The notes beneath the pieces were generated by a model that worked only from the letters and a program-made list of their open reading frames with translations, searched no databases and was not told the origin of the DNA. Of a DNA stretch of 64,000 nucleotides, positions 1 to 8,221 are shown in pieces. The stretch is from Fontivita pretiosa (GTDB lineage Bacteria; Planctomycetota; Phycisphaerae; Tepidisphaerales; Tepidisphaeraceae). Location of the stretch: positions 558,001 to 622,000 of the forward strand of contig NZ_CP191258.1 in NCBI RefSeq assembly GCF_050410795.1, given 5' to 3'. Each line of letters opens with the position of its first letter. The first letter of the stretch is position 1. Both the position numbers and the translations under genes were made by a program.

Positions 1-1
1 G

Positions 2-121
2 CCCCCCGCTGCCGAGCAGCAGCCCATCTGGATCCACCCCGTCGTGGTCACGCTGATCGCGCTGGGCGGGTTTTCCATCGTAGTGAACCTGATCCTCATC
101 GTCGTGATGCTGACCCGTTAG
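2..121 (+). CDS. C-terminal end of a membrane protein (5' truncated by window)
   Basis: The open frame enters from the left edge and stops with TAG at 119-121, giving 39 residues. A proline-rich stretch is followed by one strongly hydrophobic segment of about 28 residues (starting near VVVTLIALGGF) and a short basic end, MLTR. This looks like a single C-terminal membrane anchor of a tail-anchored or bitopic protein. The rest of the gene lies outside the window, so no family can be named. Confidence 0.5.
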   Translation, partial: PPAAEQQPIWIHPVVVTLIALGGFSIVVNLILIVVMLTR

Positions 122-204
122 CCGCATGCACAGCATGCACGCTGGAAGGTCTTACCTGAGCTTTCGGTATCTCAGAGGCCTTGCCCGTGCAAGCGGCCAT
201 CGCA

Positions 205-219
205 CAGGCGGGACGCCTG
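205..219. repeat. 15-base hairpin repeat (6-3-6)
   Basis: CAGGCG-GGA-CGCCTG is a perfect 6-bp stem with a 3-base loop. It lies in the 278-base gene-free stretch 122-399, which also holds a short direct repeat (GCATGCAC twice near 123-139). The same 6-3-6 design recurs at 33188-33202, 46545-46559 (one mismatch) and 46675-46689, so this is probably a member of a dispersed small palindrome family and not a gene-specific terminator. Confidence 0.5.
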
Positions 220-399
220 CGATACAGGCTGGCGATCCTGCTCGGATTGCTGTGCACCCGGGATCGCTTTTTGAACGACGCCGGTGCGAGCCCGCGATTT
301 GGGCCACACCCTGTGCAATGAATCCGTCTCCCGGAGGTTGCACACTGAGAGTTCTGATCCTACTCTTGTCCTGTACGTTTCGCTTATTCCTGTTTGAAC

Positions 400-1278
400 A
401 TGGCCAACGTTGCATTCATCGGTTTGGGAATCATGGGCGGTCCGATGGCAGGACACCTGCTGTCGGCGGGACATCAGATGCGGGTGCATACGCGTACGCG
501 ATCCAAGGCAGCCGGGCTGCTGGAGCGCGGCGCCCGCTGGGCCGACAGCCCCGCCGAAGCCGCCGACGGCGCTGATTTCGTGTTCGTGTGTGTTCCGGAT
601 ACTCCGGATGTCCGCGAGGTGCTTACCGGACCGCGCGGCGTGATCCACAAGACCCGCCCGGGTCAGATCATCATCGATCACTCCACCATCTCTCCCATCG
701 CCACACGGGAAATGTGCGAGCAGTTGGCGCGATGCGGGGCATATCTGCTGGACGCCCCGGTCAGCGGCGGAGATGTAGGCGCCCGACAGGCGACGCTGTC
801 GATCATGGTCGGCGGCGAGCCGCACGCCTTCGAACGCGCCGAGCCGCTGCTGCGGTGCCTGGGCAAAACCATCACCTACTGCGGACGCAGCGGCAACGGC
901 CAGCTCACCAAGCTGATGAACCAGATTCTGGTCGGCGGCACGCTGCTGGCCGTCTGCGAGGCGCTGGTCTTTGCTTCCAAGAACGGGCTGAATACCCGCA
1001 CGGCGCTGGAAGCGGTCTCCGGGGGGGCCGCCTCGAGCTGGCAGCTTCAGAACCTGGGACCCAAGATTCTCAATGGCGACTTCCGTCCCGGTTTCATGAT
1101 CGATCTGATCCAGAAGGATCTGCGACTGATCATCGAGTCGGCCGAAAAAAGCGGCACCTCCCTGCCCGGCGCGGCGCTGGTGCATCAGCTTTTCACCGCC
1201 GCCCAGGCCGCCGGTCATGGCCGTGAAGGGACTCAGGCTCTGTACAAGGTTCTGGAGAACCTGGCGTCGCTGCACTGA
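400..1278 (+). CDS. NAD(P)-dependent beta-hydroxyacid dehydrogenase (tartronate semialdehyde reductase / 3-hydroxyisobutyrate dehydrogenase family)
   Basis: A soluble oxidoreductase of about 292 residues, the usual family length. The N-terminal Rossmann fingerprint GLGIMGGPMAGHLL is at residues 8-21. The substrate-binding signature DAPVSGGDVGA follows near residue 120, and the catalytic lysine region GNGQLTKLMNQI near residue 165. The family oxidises or reduces small 3-hydroxy acids such as glycerate/tartronate semialdehyde or 3-hydroxyisobutyrate, and the exact substrate cannot be read from the sequence. A TTG two codons upstream (394) is in frame, but ATG 400 starts the protein exactly where homologues begin. 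There is no clear Shine-Dalgarno sequence. The gene converges on the endonuclease IV gene. Confidence 0.88.
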   Translation: MANVAFIGLGIMGGPMAGHLLSAGHQMRVHTRTRSKAAGLLERGARWADSPAEAADGADFVFVCVPDTPDVREVLTGPRGVIHKTRPGQIIIDHSTISPIATREMCEQLARCGAYLLDAPVSGGDVGARQATLSIMVGGEPHAFERAEPLLRCLGKTITYCGRSGNGQLTKLMNQILVGGTLLAVCEALVFASKNGLNTRTALEAVSGGAASSWQLQNLGPKILNGDFRPGFMIDLIQKDLRLIIESAEKSGTSLPGAALVHQLFTAAQAAGHGREGTQALYKVLENLASLH

Positions 1279-1338
1279 CCATTCACCCCCCAGGCTCAGC
1301 TACTGCGGTCGCGGTGGGAGCGTCGTCGGCGGCCGCCA

Positions 1339-2193
1339 TCACGCCAGCGAACGCAGCGTCTGGAGGTTGACTTCATCCCAGTCGCGTCCGTCGGCAGTCC
1401 TGGCCTTGGGGGTCTCCAGGATCTTGGGCACATCGCTGAACGCCTGGTCGCGCACGAACGGCCTGAATCCATTCAGTCCGATCAGTCCCTGTCCGATGTG
1501 ATCATGCCGATCCACGCGACTTCCCAGCGGCTTTTTCGAGTCGTTCAGATGCAGCACTTTGATCCGCCGCAGGCCCACGGTCTTCTCGAGCTGCCTGCGA
1601 AACGCGGCGTATTTTCGCCCGCGAAAGTCGTATCCCGCCGCGAACAGATGCGCCGTGTCCAGGCACACGCCCAGTCTCGCCGCATGTCGTGAATGACTGA
1701 TGATCTGGACCAGGTGCTCCAGCTTATACCCCAGCGAACTGCCCTGCCCCGCGGTGACTTCCAGACAGGTGATCACCTTGCAGGGTCCGACGGCGTCGTA
1801 GGCCAGGTCCAGTGCCTTCACGACCCGCCGCAGGCCCGCCTGCTCGCCGGCGCCAAGATGTGCTCCGGGGTGTGTCACGAGATATGGAATGCCCAGCAAT
1901 CGGCACCGTCGAAGCTCCTCGATGAACAGCGACACGCTCCTTCGCCACATCTGCTCGTCCGGCGAGGCAAGGTTGATCAGGTAGCTGTCGTGGCTGACGA
2001 TCTTGCCAAACTTCAGTTGTTTGTGGTGCCTGAGCCATTCGTCGATGGCCGCCTGCTCCAGTGGCCTGCATCGCCACTGTTGCTGGTTCTTGGTAAAGAT
2101 CTGGGCCACGCAGCATTGCAGTTGTGCCGAGCGGATCAGAGCATTGTGCAGGCCGCCGGCAATGCTGGCATGGACGCCAAATGTGTCGGTCAT
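1339..2193 (-). CDS. nfo: Endonuclease IV (AP endonuclease)
   Basis: A 284-residue TIM-barrel nuclease for base-excision repair. It cleaves the DNA backbone 5' to abasic sites using three zinc ions. Family motifs in order are GVHASIAGG near the N-terminus, HDSYLINLA, THPGAHLG, LGVCLDTAHLFAAGYD, HLNDSKKPLGSRVDRHDHIG and a final ILETPK; these contain the expected His, Asp and Glu zinc ligands. The frame is open much further upstream (to 3510), but that part is antisense to a clear permease gene, so the start is ATG at 2193 (MTDTFGVHAS), where the fold begins. The gene is divergent from the permease pair. Confidence 0.93.
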   Translation of the reverse strand: MTDTFGVHASIAGGLHNALIRSAQLQCCVAQIFTKNQQQWRCRPLEQAAIDEWLRHHKQLKFGKIVSHDSYLINLASPDEQMWRRSVSLFIEELRRCRLLGIPYLVTHPGAHLGAGEQAGLRRVVKALDLAYDAVGPCKVITCLEVTAGQGSSLGYKLEHLVQIISHSRHAARLGVCLDTAHLFAAGYDFRGRKYAAFRRQLEKTVGLRRIKVLHLNDSKKPLGSRVDRHDHIGQGLIGLNGFRPFVRDQAFSDVPKILETPKARTADGRDWDEVNLQTLRSLA

Positions 2194-2421
2194 GGAGCCT
2201 CGGCTTGATCTCAAATCGCCGCGGAATTTGCCCCGGAATCGTTGCCCTTGTGGTGCAATGGGACCGCTCAGCCCGCGGGGGTTGCTTCCGCGCCGCCCGG
2301 TGCAGAATACCGCGATCGTCGCAGGCGGGCAAAACCTCCCCGCCGCATGATGTCTGGACAGCCGCCCCGGGGGCAATGTAACTTCCGGCACCGGCTGGCC
2401 GGATGTGCGCTGCGGATCGTG

Positions 2422-3531
2422 ATGACGACCACCACAACGCCGACGCTCGATCGTCCCCCCATCATCCCCGCGCCGAAACGGCGGTGGCGCCGCGGCGGCG
2501 CGCGGCTGCTCTGGCCGCTGCTGGCTCTGGGGCTGACCCTGCTCTACAACGGCCTGTTCACCTCCGGCTTCTTCCGCATCGAGCTGCGAGATGGCAAGCT
2601 GTTCGGCAGCCTGATCGACATCCTCAACCGCGGCAGTCCGGTCATGCTGTTGGGGCTTGGAATGACGCTGGTGATCGCCACAGGCGGGATTGATCTGTCG
2701 GTCGGCGCAGTGATGGCAATTGCCGGGGCGGTGGCGGCGATTCTGATCGTCCGGCCCGAGTACTCGCCGCTGTCGGTCATCGATGTCGGCGGCTCGGTGC
2801 CGCTGGCGGTGCTGCTGGCGATGCTGTGCGCGGGCGTCGCCGGATTGTTCAACGGAACGCTGGTGGCGCTGGTGGGCATGCAGCCGATTGTCGCGACGCT
2901 GATTCTCATGGTCGCCGGGCGGGGCGTTGCACAGCTTTTGACCGACGGACAGCACGTCTACATCAACAATCCGGCCTTTGAATTCATCGGCACCGGCACG
3001 TTTCTGTGGCTGCCGTTCCCCATCACGATCGTCGCATGCGCCGCCCTGCTGCTGGGGCTGCTGACCCGGGCCACAGCACTGGGGCTTTTTATCGAGTCGG
3101 TGGGCAGCAATCCGATCGCCAGCCGATACAGCGGCATCGACGCGCGCTCCGTGAAGCTGACGACGTACCTGCTCAGCGGGATCTGCGCTGCCGTGGCCGG
3201 GCTGATCGTCACGGCCGACATCCGCGACGCCGACGCCAACAACGTCGGGCTGTACCTCGAGCTGGATGCGATCCTGGCGGCGGCGATCGGTGGCACGTCC
3301 CTGTCGGGCGGCAGATTCTCCCTGCTGGGCACGATCATCGGCGCGCTGGTCATCCAGAGCCTGACCACCACCATCCTGACTCAGGGCGTCGATGCCGCCA
3401 TGACCCGTGTGATCAAAGCCGGCGTGGTCGTGGCTGTGTGCATGCTGCAATCCGAAGTCGTACGGGCTGGCCTCTTCCGCCACATGAAGCGCATCATACG
3501 ACTGCGCCAATCAACTCACTCATACACGTGA
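2422..3531 (+). CDS. Sugar ABC transporter permease (RbsC/YtfT type)
   Basis: A 369-residue integral membrane permease of the branched-chain amino acid/ribose type. It has about eight or more hydrophobic segments, and the signature GMTLVIATGGIDLSVGAVMA is the typical permease motif of ribose/galactofuranose importers. The late motif LDAILAAAIGGTSLSGGRF is the EAA-like loop that contacts the ATPase. ATG 2422 was chosen because the residues before it are arginine-rich and non-conserved. The next permease overlaps by one base (TGATG). Two permeases in tandem is the ytfT-yjfF arrangement of E. coli. Neither an ATPase nor a binding protein is in this window, so they must be encoded elsewhere. Confidence 0.88.
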   Translation: MTTTTTPTLDRPPIIPAPKRRWRRGGARLLWPLLALGLTLLYNGLFTSGFFRIELRDGKLFGSLIDILNRGSPVMLLGLGMTLVIATGGIDLSVGAVMAIAGAVAAILIVRPEYSPLSVIDVGGSVPLAVLLAMLCAGVAGLFNGTLVALVGMQPIVATLILMVAGRGVAQLLTDGQHVYINNPAFEFIGTGTFLWLPFPITIVACAALLLGLLTRATALGLFIESVGSNPIASRYSGIDARSVKLTTYLLSGICAAVAGLIVTADIRDADANNVGLYLELDAILAAAIGGTSLSGGRFSLLGTIIGALVIQSLTTTILTQGVDAAMTRVIKAGVVVAVCMLQSEVVRAGLFRHMKRIIRLRQSTHSYT

Positions 3532-4514
3532 TGCAACCGCCCGGTGTGTTCATTCTCTCCCTCCAGCGCATCCCGCTGATCGCAACCGCGGCCGTGTGCG
3601 TGCTGCTGTACGCAACCGCCTGCCTCCTGTATCCGGGGTTCTTCTCATTACTCGTGCTCAAGGACCTGCTGGCCGACAACGCCGTGCTCGGCGTGGCGGC
3701 GATCGGTGCAACCTTCGTCATCCTCAGCGGCGGTATCGACCTGTCCGTCGGGGCGGTCATCGGATGCGCCACCATCACCATGGCCGTGCTCATCGAGCGC
3801 GCCGGCATGCACCCGCTGATCGTGATCCCCCTGATCGTGCTGGCCGGAACCGCCTTCGGAGCCTCGATGGGCGCGCTGATTCACCTGTTCTCATTGCCGC
3901 CGTTCCTGGTGACCTTGGCGGGCCTGTTCTTCTGCCGCGGCTTGGGTCTGGTCATCAGCAAGGATTCAGTGGGCATCTCGCATCCGCTGTACACGCAACT
4001 GACAAGCTGGTCGATTCCGATGGGCCAGGGCGTGGCACTGCCGATGACTGCGGTGATCTTCCTGGTGGTGCTTGCCGTGGCGGTCTGGATCTCACTGTAC
4101 ACGTCGTTCGGGCGCAACGTCTATGCGATCGGCGGCAGCGAAAGCTCGGCGATGCTGATGGGCCTGCCTGTCGGGGCCACCAAAATCGGGGTCTATGCGA
4201 TCAGCGGGTTGTGCTCGACGCTGGCGGCGGTGGTGTCGACGATCTACACCCCCAAGGGGTGGGCGCTGACCGGCACCGGCTTGGAGCTGGACGCGATCGC
4301 CGCTGTGGTGGTCGGCGGCACGCTGCTCAGCGGCGGCGTGGGATACGTCGCCGGCACACTGCTGGGCGTGATGATCTTCGGGATCATCCAGACCATGATC
4401 AACTTTCAGAACCTCAACTCCTGGTGGACCAGGATCGCCGTCGGCCTGCTGCTGCTGGGTTTCGTGCTGCTCCAGAAGCTCATCCAGCGACGCGACACAA
4501 GCCAGAGCTACTAA
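3531..4514 (+). CDS. Sugar ABC transporter permease (YjfF type)
   Basis: A 327-residue permease, partner of the preceding gene, with which it shares one base (TGATG). The central signature ATFVILSGGIDLSVGAVIG and the loop LDAIAAVVVGGTLLSGGVGY match the same family. The C-terminus (NFQNLNSWWTRIAVGLLLL) resembles the end of E. coli YjfF, suggesting transport of a furanose-type sugar, although specificity is set by the missing binding protein. The two proteins probably form a heterodimeric channel in the inner membrane. The frame is open upstream, but the start at 3531 fits the overlap and the first membrane helix. Confidence 0.88.
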   Translation: MQPPGVFILSLQRIPLIATAAVCVLLYATACLLYPGFFSLLVLKDLLADNAVLGVAAIGATFVILSGGIDLSVGAVIGCATITMAVLIERAGMHPLIVIPLIVLAGTAFGASMGALIHLFSLPPFLVTLAGLFFCRGLGLVISKDSVGISHPLYTQLTSWSIPMGQGVALPMTAVIFLVVLAVAVWISLYTSFGRNVYAIGGSESSAMLMGLPVGATKIGVYAISGLCSTLAAVVSTIYTPKGWALTGTGLELDAIAAVVVGGTLLSGGVGYVAGTLLGVMIFGIIQTMINFQNLNSWWTRIAVGLLLLGFVLLQKLIQRRDTSQSY

Positions 4515-4646
4515 CCGGGCCGTACCCGCAGCCCCGAACACCACGACTTTCCGGAGCGAGCAGGCAACGGCACAGTCCTGCCCCGGATCGGCGCAACGGA
4601 CACTTGTGCATCACAGCCCGGTCGCACCGCGGCGGGATGGGGTCAT

Positions 4647-4676
4647 TTGCCTTCAACTGCGATGGCCCGATAGACT
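4647..4676 (+). promoter_or_regulatory. Putative sigma70-type promoter, near-leaderless
   Basis: TTGCCT at 4647-4652 and TAGACT at 4671-4676 are separated by 18 bases. The -10 box ends 10 bases before ATG 4687, so transcription would start at or next to that codon. This favours 4687 over the in-frame GTG at 4606 as the start of the GTPase. Confidence 0.4.
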
Positions 4677-4686
4677 GGCTGGACGC

Positions 4687-6441
4687 ATGGCAATCCGCTC
4701 GGCGGCTGTCCGGTTCGAATCTGCGCTGGCATCGATCGACGATGTGTTGGCAGGCATCGACGCTGCAATCGCGGCCAGGTACCCGGCGATCGAGCGGCTG
4801 CGTGCCGATCTGGCGGCGGCGATGTTCCATCTGCGTCGCCCCAAAGACCTGCCGCCGCTGCTGGCAATCCTTGGCGGCACGGGCACCGGCAAGAGCACCC
4901 TGCTGAATCGCCTGACCGATTCCACCCTGGCGGCCACCAGCTTTCGCCGGACCTACACCGCCGGACCCATCGCCGTGACTTGCAATGCCTCTCACATTCC
5001 CCCCGGCTGGCTGGGCATTGCGCACGAGGTGGCGGACACGGCGCATCTGCCCGTGCGCGGCCGGCCGGACGTGCTCAGCGTGGTTCTTCATCGCCATCCG
5101 CTGACCGAGCACGTAACCCTCATCGACACACCCGATCTGGACGGAGACCAGCCCGCGCACCACGCCCAGGCCGACCGGGTCTTCCGCTGGGCTGACGCGG
5201 TGCTGTTTCTGGTCACGCCGGAAAAGTACCAGATGACCGAGCTGCTGCCGTATTACCGCCTGGCGCGGCGGTACGGGTTGCCAGCGCTGCATGTGATGAA
5301 CAAGGCACAGGAGCAGCCGGAAGTGGATGATTACGCGGCGCAGCTCGGACAGGACTGTTGCGTGTTCGCGATTCCGCGTGATGACGCGGCCTACGAGCCG
5401 CCGGCTCATCAGAACCTTCAGTCGCTTCGCAGCGCCATTACGTCGCTGAGGATCGGCCCGCGGCAGCAGGCCAACGCACTGCGCGCCGCGGATCTGATGG
5501 ATCGCCTGAGGGATCAGGTGATCGAGCCGCTGAAGGCCGACCGCAGCGAAGCCGACACACTCGTCGCGTCGCTGCGCGCGATGGAGATGCCGGCCCCGGG
5601 CGTGGATGTCAATCCGCTGACGATTCAGCTTCAGCGCCGGCTCCAGCAGCGCAGTGTGCTGTACCTGATGGGTCCCGGGCGGGTGCTGGATCGCGTGCGA
5701 CAGGTTCCCGGGATGCTGGCGCGGCTGCCGCGGACCACGTGGGACTGGCTTCGCACCGGTCGAATTGGCACCGACGGCGGCGATGACCTGCCGCCGGATC
5801 TGTCGCGGGAGAACCCCAACTTTGCCCGGGCGCTGGTGGATCAGTTCACGGTCGTGCAGAGCCGGATTGACGACGTCGTGAGGCTCGGATCGCGCAGCGC
5901 ACAGTGGATCGAGCAGGCGGCAGAGACGTACGCGAAAACCAGGCTGCCGGTGGAGCTGGCCGGGGCCATCGCCGCCGAGGAGATTGCTGCGCTTCAGCGG
6001 TGGCTGGAGAATCACTGGAACGCCACGCCGCGCGACACCGCCGTCCTGGAAAAGCTGCTGAAAGTTGTTCCCGGGGGCAAGCAACTGACGCGCTGGTCGG
6101 AGGCGGCGCCGTACATCCTGGCGATCGTGGTGGCGACGCATGGGGCGATGTTCGGGCCGATCGATCTGCTGATCCTTGGGGGCTGGAGTCTGGCAACGTG
6201 GCTGAGCGAAAAGCTGAGTAACGAGGTCGCCGCCCGTGCCCGTGCCGCCAACCATGCCATCGCCACGCGATTCACCGAGCTTGCCCACCGCCAGATCGAG
6301 CAGACCTGCGCCTGGCTGGATGCACAGGCCGTGCCGGGTAAGACGATCGCCCGGCTCGAATCCCTTGCTGACACGGTTTCGGAGGCAGCGCAGGCCACAA
6401 GCAGCGTCGCTGTCGCTGCGACAAGTCCGGCTGAAGACTGA
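4687..6441 (+). CDS. Membrane-associated dynamin-like GTPase, first of a tandem pair
   Basis: About 584 residues. The G domain is N-terminal: P-loop LGGTGTGKSTLLN near residue 65, switch/G3 IDTPDLDGDQ near residue 147, and a G4-like VMNKAQEQ near residue 205. A long, mainly helical middle follows. Near residues 475-505 there is a hydrophobic pair (YILAIVVATHGAMFG and IDLLILGGWSLATWL) that should insert into the membrane, then a helical tail. Size and order resemble large bacterial dynamin-type GTPases, which often occur as adjacent genes. The second GTPase starts 31 bases downstream. Its role could be membrane remodelling or stress protection; no partner here decides between them. Confidence 0.7.
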   Translation: MAIRSAAVRFESALASIDDVLAGIDAAIAARYPAIERLRADLAAAMFHLRRPKDLPPLLAILGGTGTGKSTLLNRLTDSTLAATSFRRTYTAGPIAVTCNASHIPPGWLGIAHEVADTAHLPVRGRPDVLSVVLHRHPLTEHVTLIDTPDLDGDQPAHHAQADRVFRWADAVLFLVTPEKYQMTELLPYYRLARRYGLPALHVMNKAQEQPEVDDYAAQLGQDCCVFAIPRDDAAYEPPAHQNLQSLRSAITSLRIGPRQQANALRAADLMDRLRDQVIEPLKADRSEADTLVASLRAMEMPAPGVDVNPLTIQLQRRLQQRSVLYLMGPGRVLDRVRQVPGMLARLPRTTWDWLRTGRIGTDGGDDLPPDLSRENPNFARALVDQFTVVQSRIDDVVRLGSRSAQWIEQAAETYAKTRLPVELAGAIAAEEIAALQRWLENHWNATPRDTAVLEKLLKVVPGGKQLTRWSEAAPYILAIVVATHGAMFGPIDLLILGGWSLATWLSEKLSNEVAARARAANHAIATRFTELAHRQIEQTCAWLDAQAVPGKTIARLESLADTVSEAAQATSSVAVAATSPAED

Positions 6442-6472
6442 AAGTCACGGGTACAAGATCGCGGTAGAGCTT

Positions 6473-8221
6473 ATGTCCGATGAAGCTCGACAACTGGTTG
6501 AAGAGACGATCGCCCTCACGGGCGCTTCGCCGCCGGCGCTGCTGGAGGAAGATGCGCCCGTGCTCTGCGGCGAGCCGGCCGGGGGGATGTATCTCATCGG
6601 GCTGGTCGGCGGCAAGGATGTGGGAAAGAGCAGCCTGGTCAACGCGCTGGTCGGGCAGGCGATTACGTCGCCAGCCTCGCACGGCGCGGGCACGCAGATC
6701 GTCGTCGCGTATGCTCATGCTTCGGTGAGCGATGAGCTGAAGCTGCTGCTGGATCGCGAGGTACCCGGGCGATACAGGATCGTGCCGCACCACATCGACG
6801 CGCTGCAACGGCAAGTGCTCCTGGACCTTCCCGACATCGACAGCAGGTACAGCGATCATGTGCAGATCACCCGGCGAATGCTGCGTCACATGCTCTACCC
6901 GCTGTGGATCCAGAGCATCGAAAAGTACGCCGATCGCGCGCCGCAGGAACTGCTGCGCGCCGTGGCCGAGGGAAACGACCCGGCGAATTTCGTGTTCTGC
7001 CTGAACAAGATCGACCAACTGGTCGCGCGCGAAGGTACGTCAGCGGCTGATGAATTGCGGCGGGACTATGCCCAGCGCATTGCGCGGGTTCTGGAGCTGC
7101 CTTCCCCACCACGCGTGTTCGCCATCAGCGCGATCCACCCGGATGATCACGAACTTCCGGAATTGCGGGACATGCTGGCGACGGCGCGGCCGCAGCAGAG
7201 CGTGACAACGGCGCGCGAGCTGGCGGCGCGGCGGCAGGATCGATCGCTGCTGGCCTGGCTCGACAAGCAGAAACTTGACCAGCGCGCCGAGCAGCTTGCG
7301 CGCCTTGATCGCGAGGCGGGCGAGCTGGCGGCGGCGCGAATCGCCCAGCCCCTGCTCGAAGTGGCGATCCCCAGACTGCTGGATGATCCGGGACAGCGAT
7401 TGGCGCTGCTGGAGCCGGCGGTGCGGGCGCGGCTGTCGCGCTGGCCGATCATCAGTGCGATCGACACGCTGCTGTGGCCGCTGGTCGCGATCGTACAGCG
7501 CAACCTGGGGTCTGCCGCTGGCAGTCCAGCGGCCGGCGTCAACCCGGATGCCTACCTGGACCCCACGCAGTCACTGGCGGCATCGATTCAGGCGACGTTC
7601 GCGCAGCTTCAGCAGTCGCATCCGCTGGTCGGCGAGCTGTATCGCGACCGCAGGTTGTGGGAGCCGCTGGCCGCCGAGCACGCCGCTGGCGAGCTGCGCC
7701 GGCGATTCGGCTCGGTCCTGCAGCGCCAGCGCAGCGAGCTTGCCCGCCAGGCATCATCCCCATGGGGCCTGCTTCTGGCTCCGTGGCGATGGCTGCTGAC
7801 CATCGGCGCGGTGCTGTGGTTCCCGATCGTTCAACCGATCCTTTCGGTGATGCTCCAGCAGGATTCGTGGCAGTTCTCGAAGCGTACGCTGCGGGTGATC
7901 GTAGACGTGCTGAGCGTCGGGCACCTGCTTCAGTGCGTAACGTTTCTGATGCTCTGGTTCGCGATTTTGTGGGTATTGCTCCGCTGGCAGGCGCAGCGGC
8001 GCATCGGCCGGCGGATCGAGCGATACAACGCGGCACAAGCCGACGAGCAACTGAGCCTGACCGGCCAGACCCTTCAGTGGCTGGATGAGCTTCTGGAGCC
8101 AATCCACCAGCGGCGGGAGCGGTTCTCCGCTCTGGCGCAGCGCCTGGCCGACCTGCGCGGCAGGCTCATCGCCTCAGGATCTGCCGAGTCAGCTCGGGCC
8201 GAAGTTGCAGCGCCGTCCTGA
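6473..8221 (+). CDS. Membrane-associated dynamin-like GTPase, second of a tandem pair
   Basis: A 582-residue protein with P-loop GLVGGKDVGKSSLVNALVG near residue 45, a G3-like LLDLPDIDSRYSD near residue 120 and G4 CLNKIDQL near residue 180. Two hydrophobic regions lie near the C-terminus (LLTIGAVLWFPIVQPIL and LLQCVTFLMLWFAILWVLL), followed by a coiled, charged tail. The frame is open upstream inside the first GTPase, but ATG 6473 begins the alignable protein. Paired with the preceding gene it probably forms a hetero-oligomer. Its last 56 bases overlap, tail to tail, the end of the TPR gene on the other strand. Confidence 0.7.
   Translation: MSDEARQLVEETIALTGASPPALLEEDAPVLCGEPAGGMYLIGLVGGKDVGKSSLVNALVGQAITSPASHGAGTQIVVAYAHASVSDELKLLLDREVPGRYRIVPHHIDALQRQVLLDLPDIDSRYSDHVQITRRMLRHMLYPLWIQSIEKYADRAPQELLRAVAEGNDPANFVFCLNKIDQLVAREGTSAADELRRDYAQRIARVLELPSPPRVFAISAIHPDDHELPELRDMLATARPQQSVTTARELAARRQDRSLLAWLDKQKLDQRAEQLARLDREAGELAAARIAQPLLEVAIPRLLDDPGQRLALLEPAVRARLSRWPIISAIDTLLWPLVAIVQRNLGSAAGSPAAGVNPDAYLDPTQSLAASIQATFAQLQQSHPLVGELYRDRRLWEPLAAEHAAGELRRRFGSVLQRQRSELARQASSPWGLLLAPWRWLLTIGAVLWFPIVQPILSVMLQQDSWQFSKRTLRVIVDVLSVGHLLQCVTFLMLWFAILWVLLRWQAQRRIGRRIERYNAAQADEQLSLTGQTLQWLDELLEPIHQRRERFSALAQRLADLRGRLIASGSAESARAEVAAPS

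Noticed and set aside
394..399. TTG start for the hydroxyacid dehydrogenase
   Set aside because: ATG two codons later begins the protein where the Rossmann fold normally starts, and no ribosome-binding site favours the TTG.
2194..3510. Long upstream extension of the endonuclease IV frame on the minus strand
   Set aside because: It is antisense to a clear permease gene and has glutamine/arginine-rich shadow composition typical of GC-rich antisense frames.
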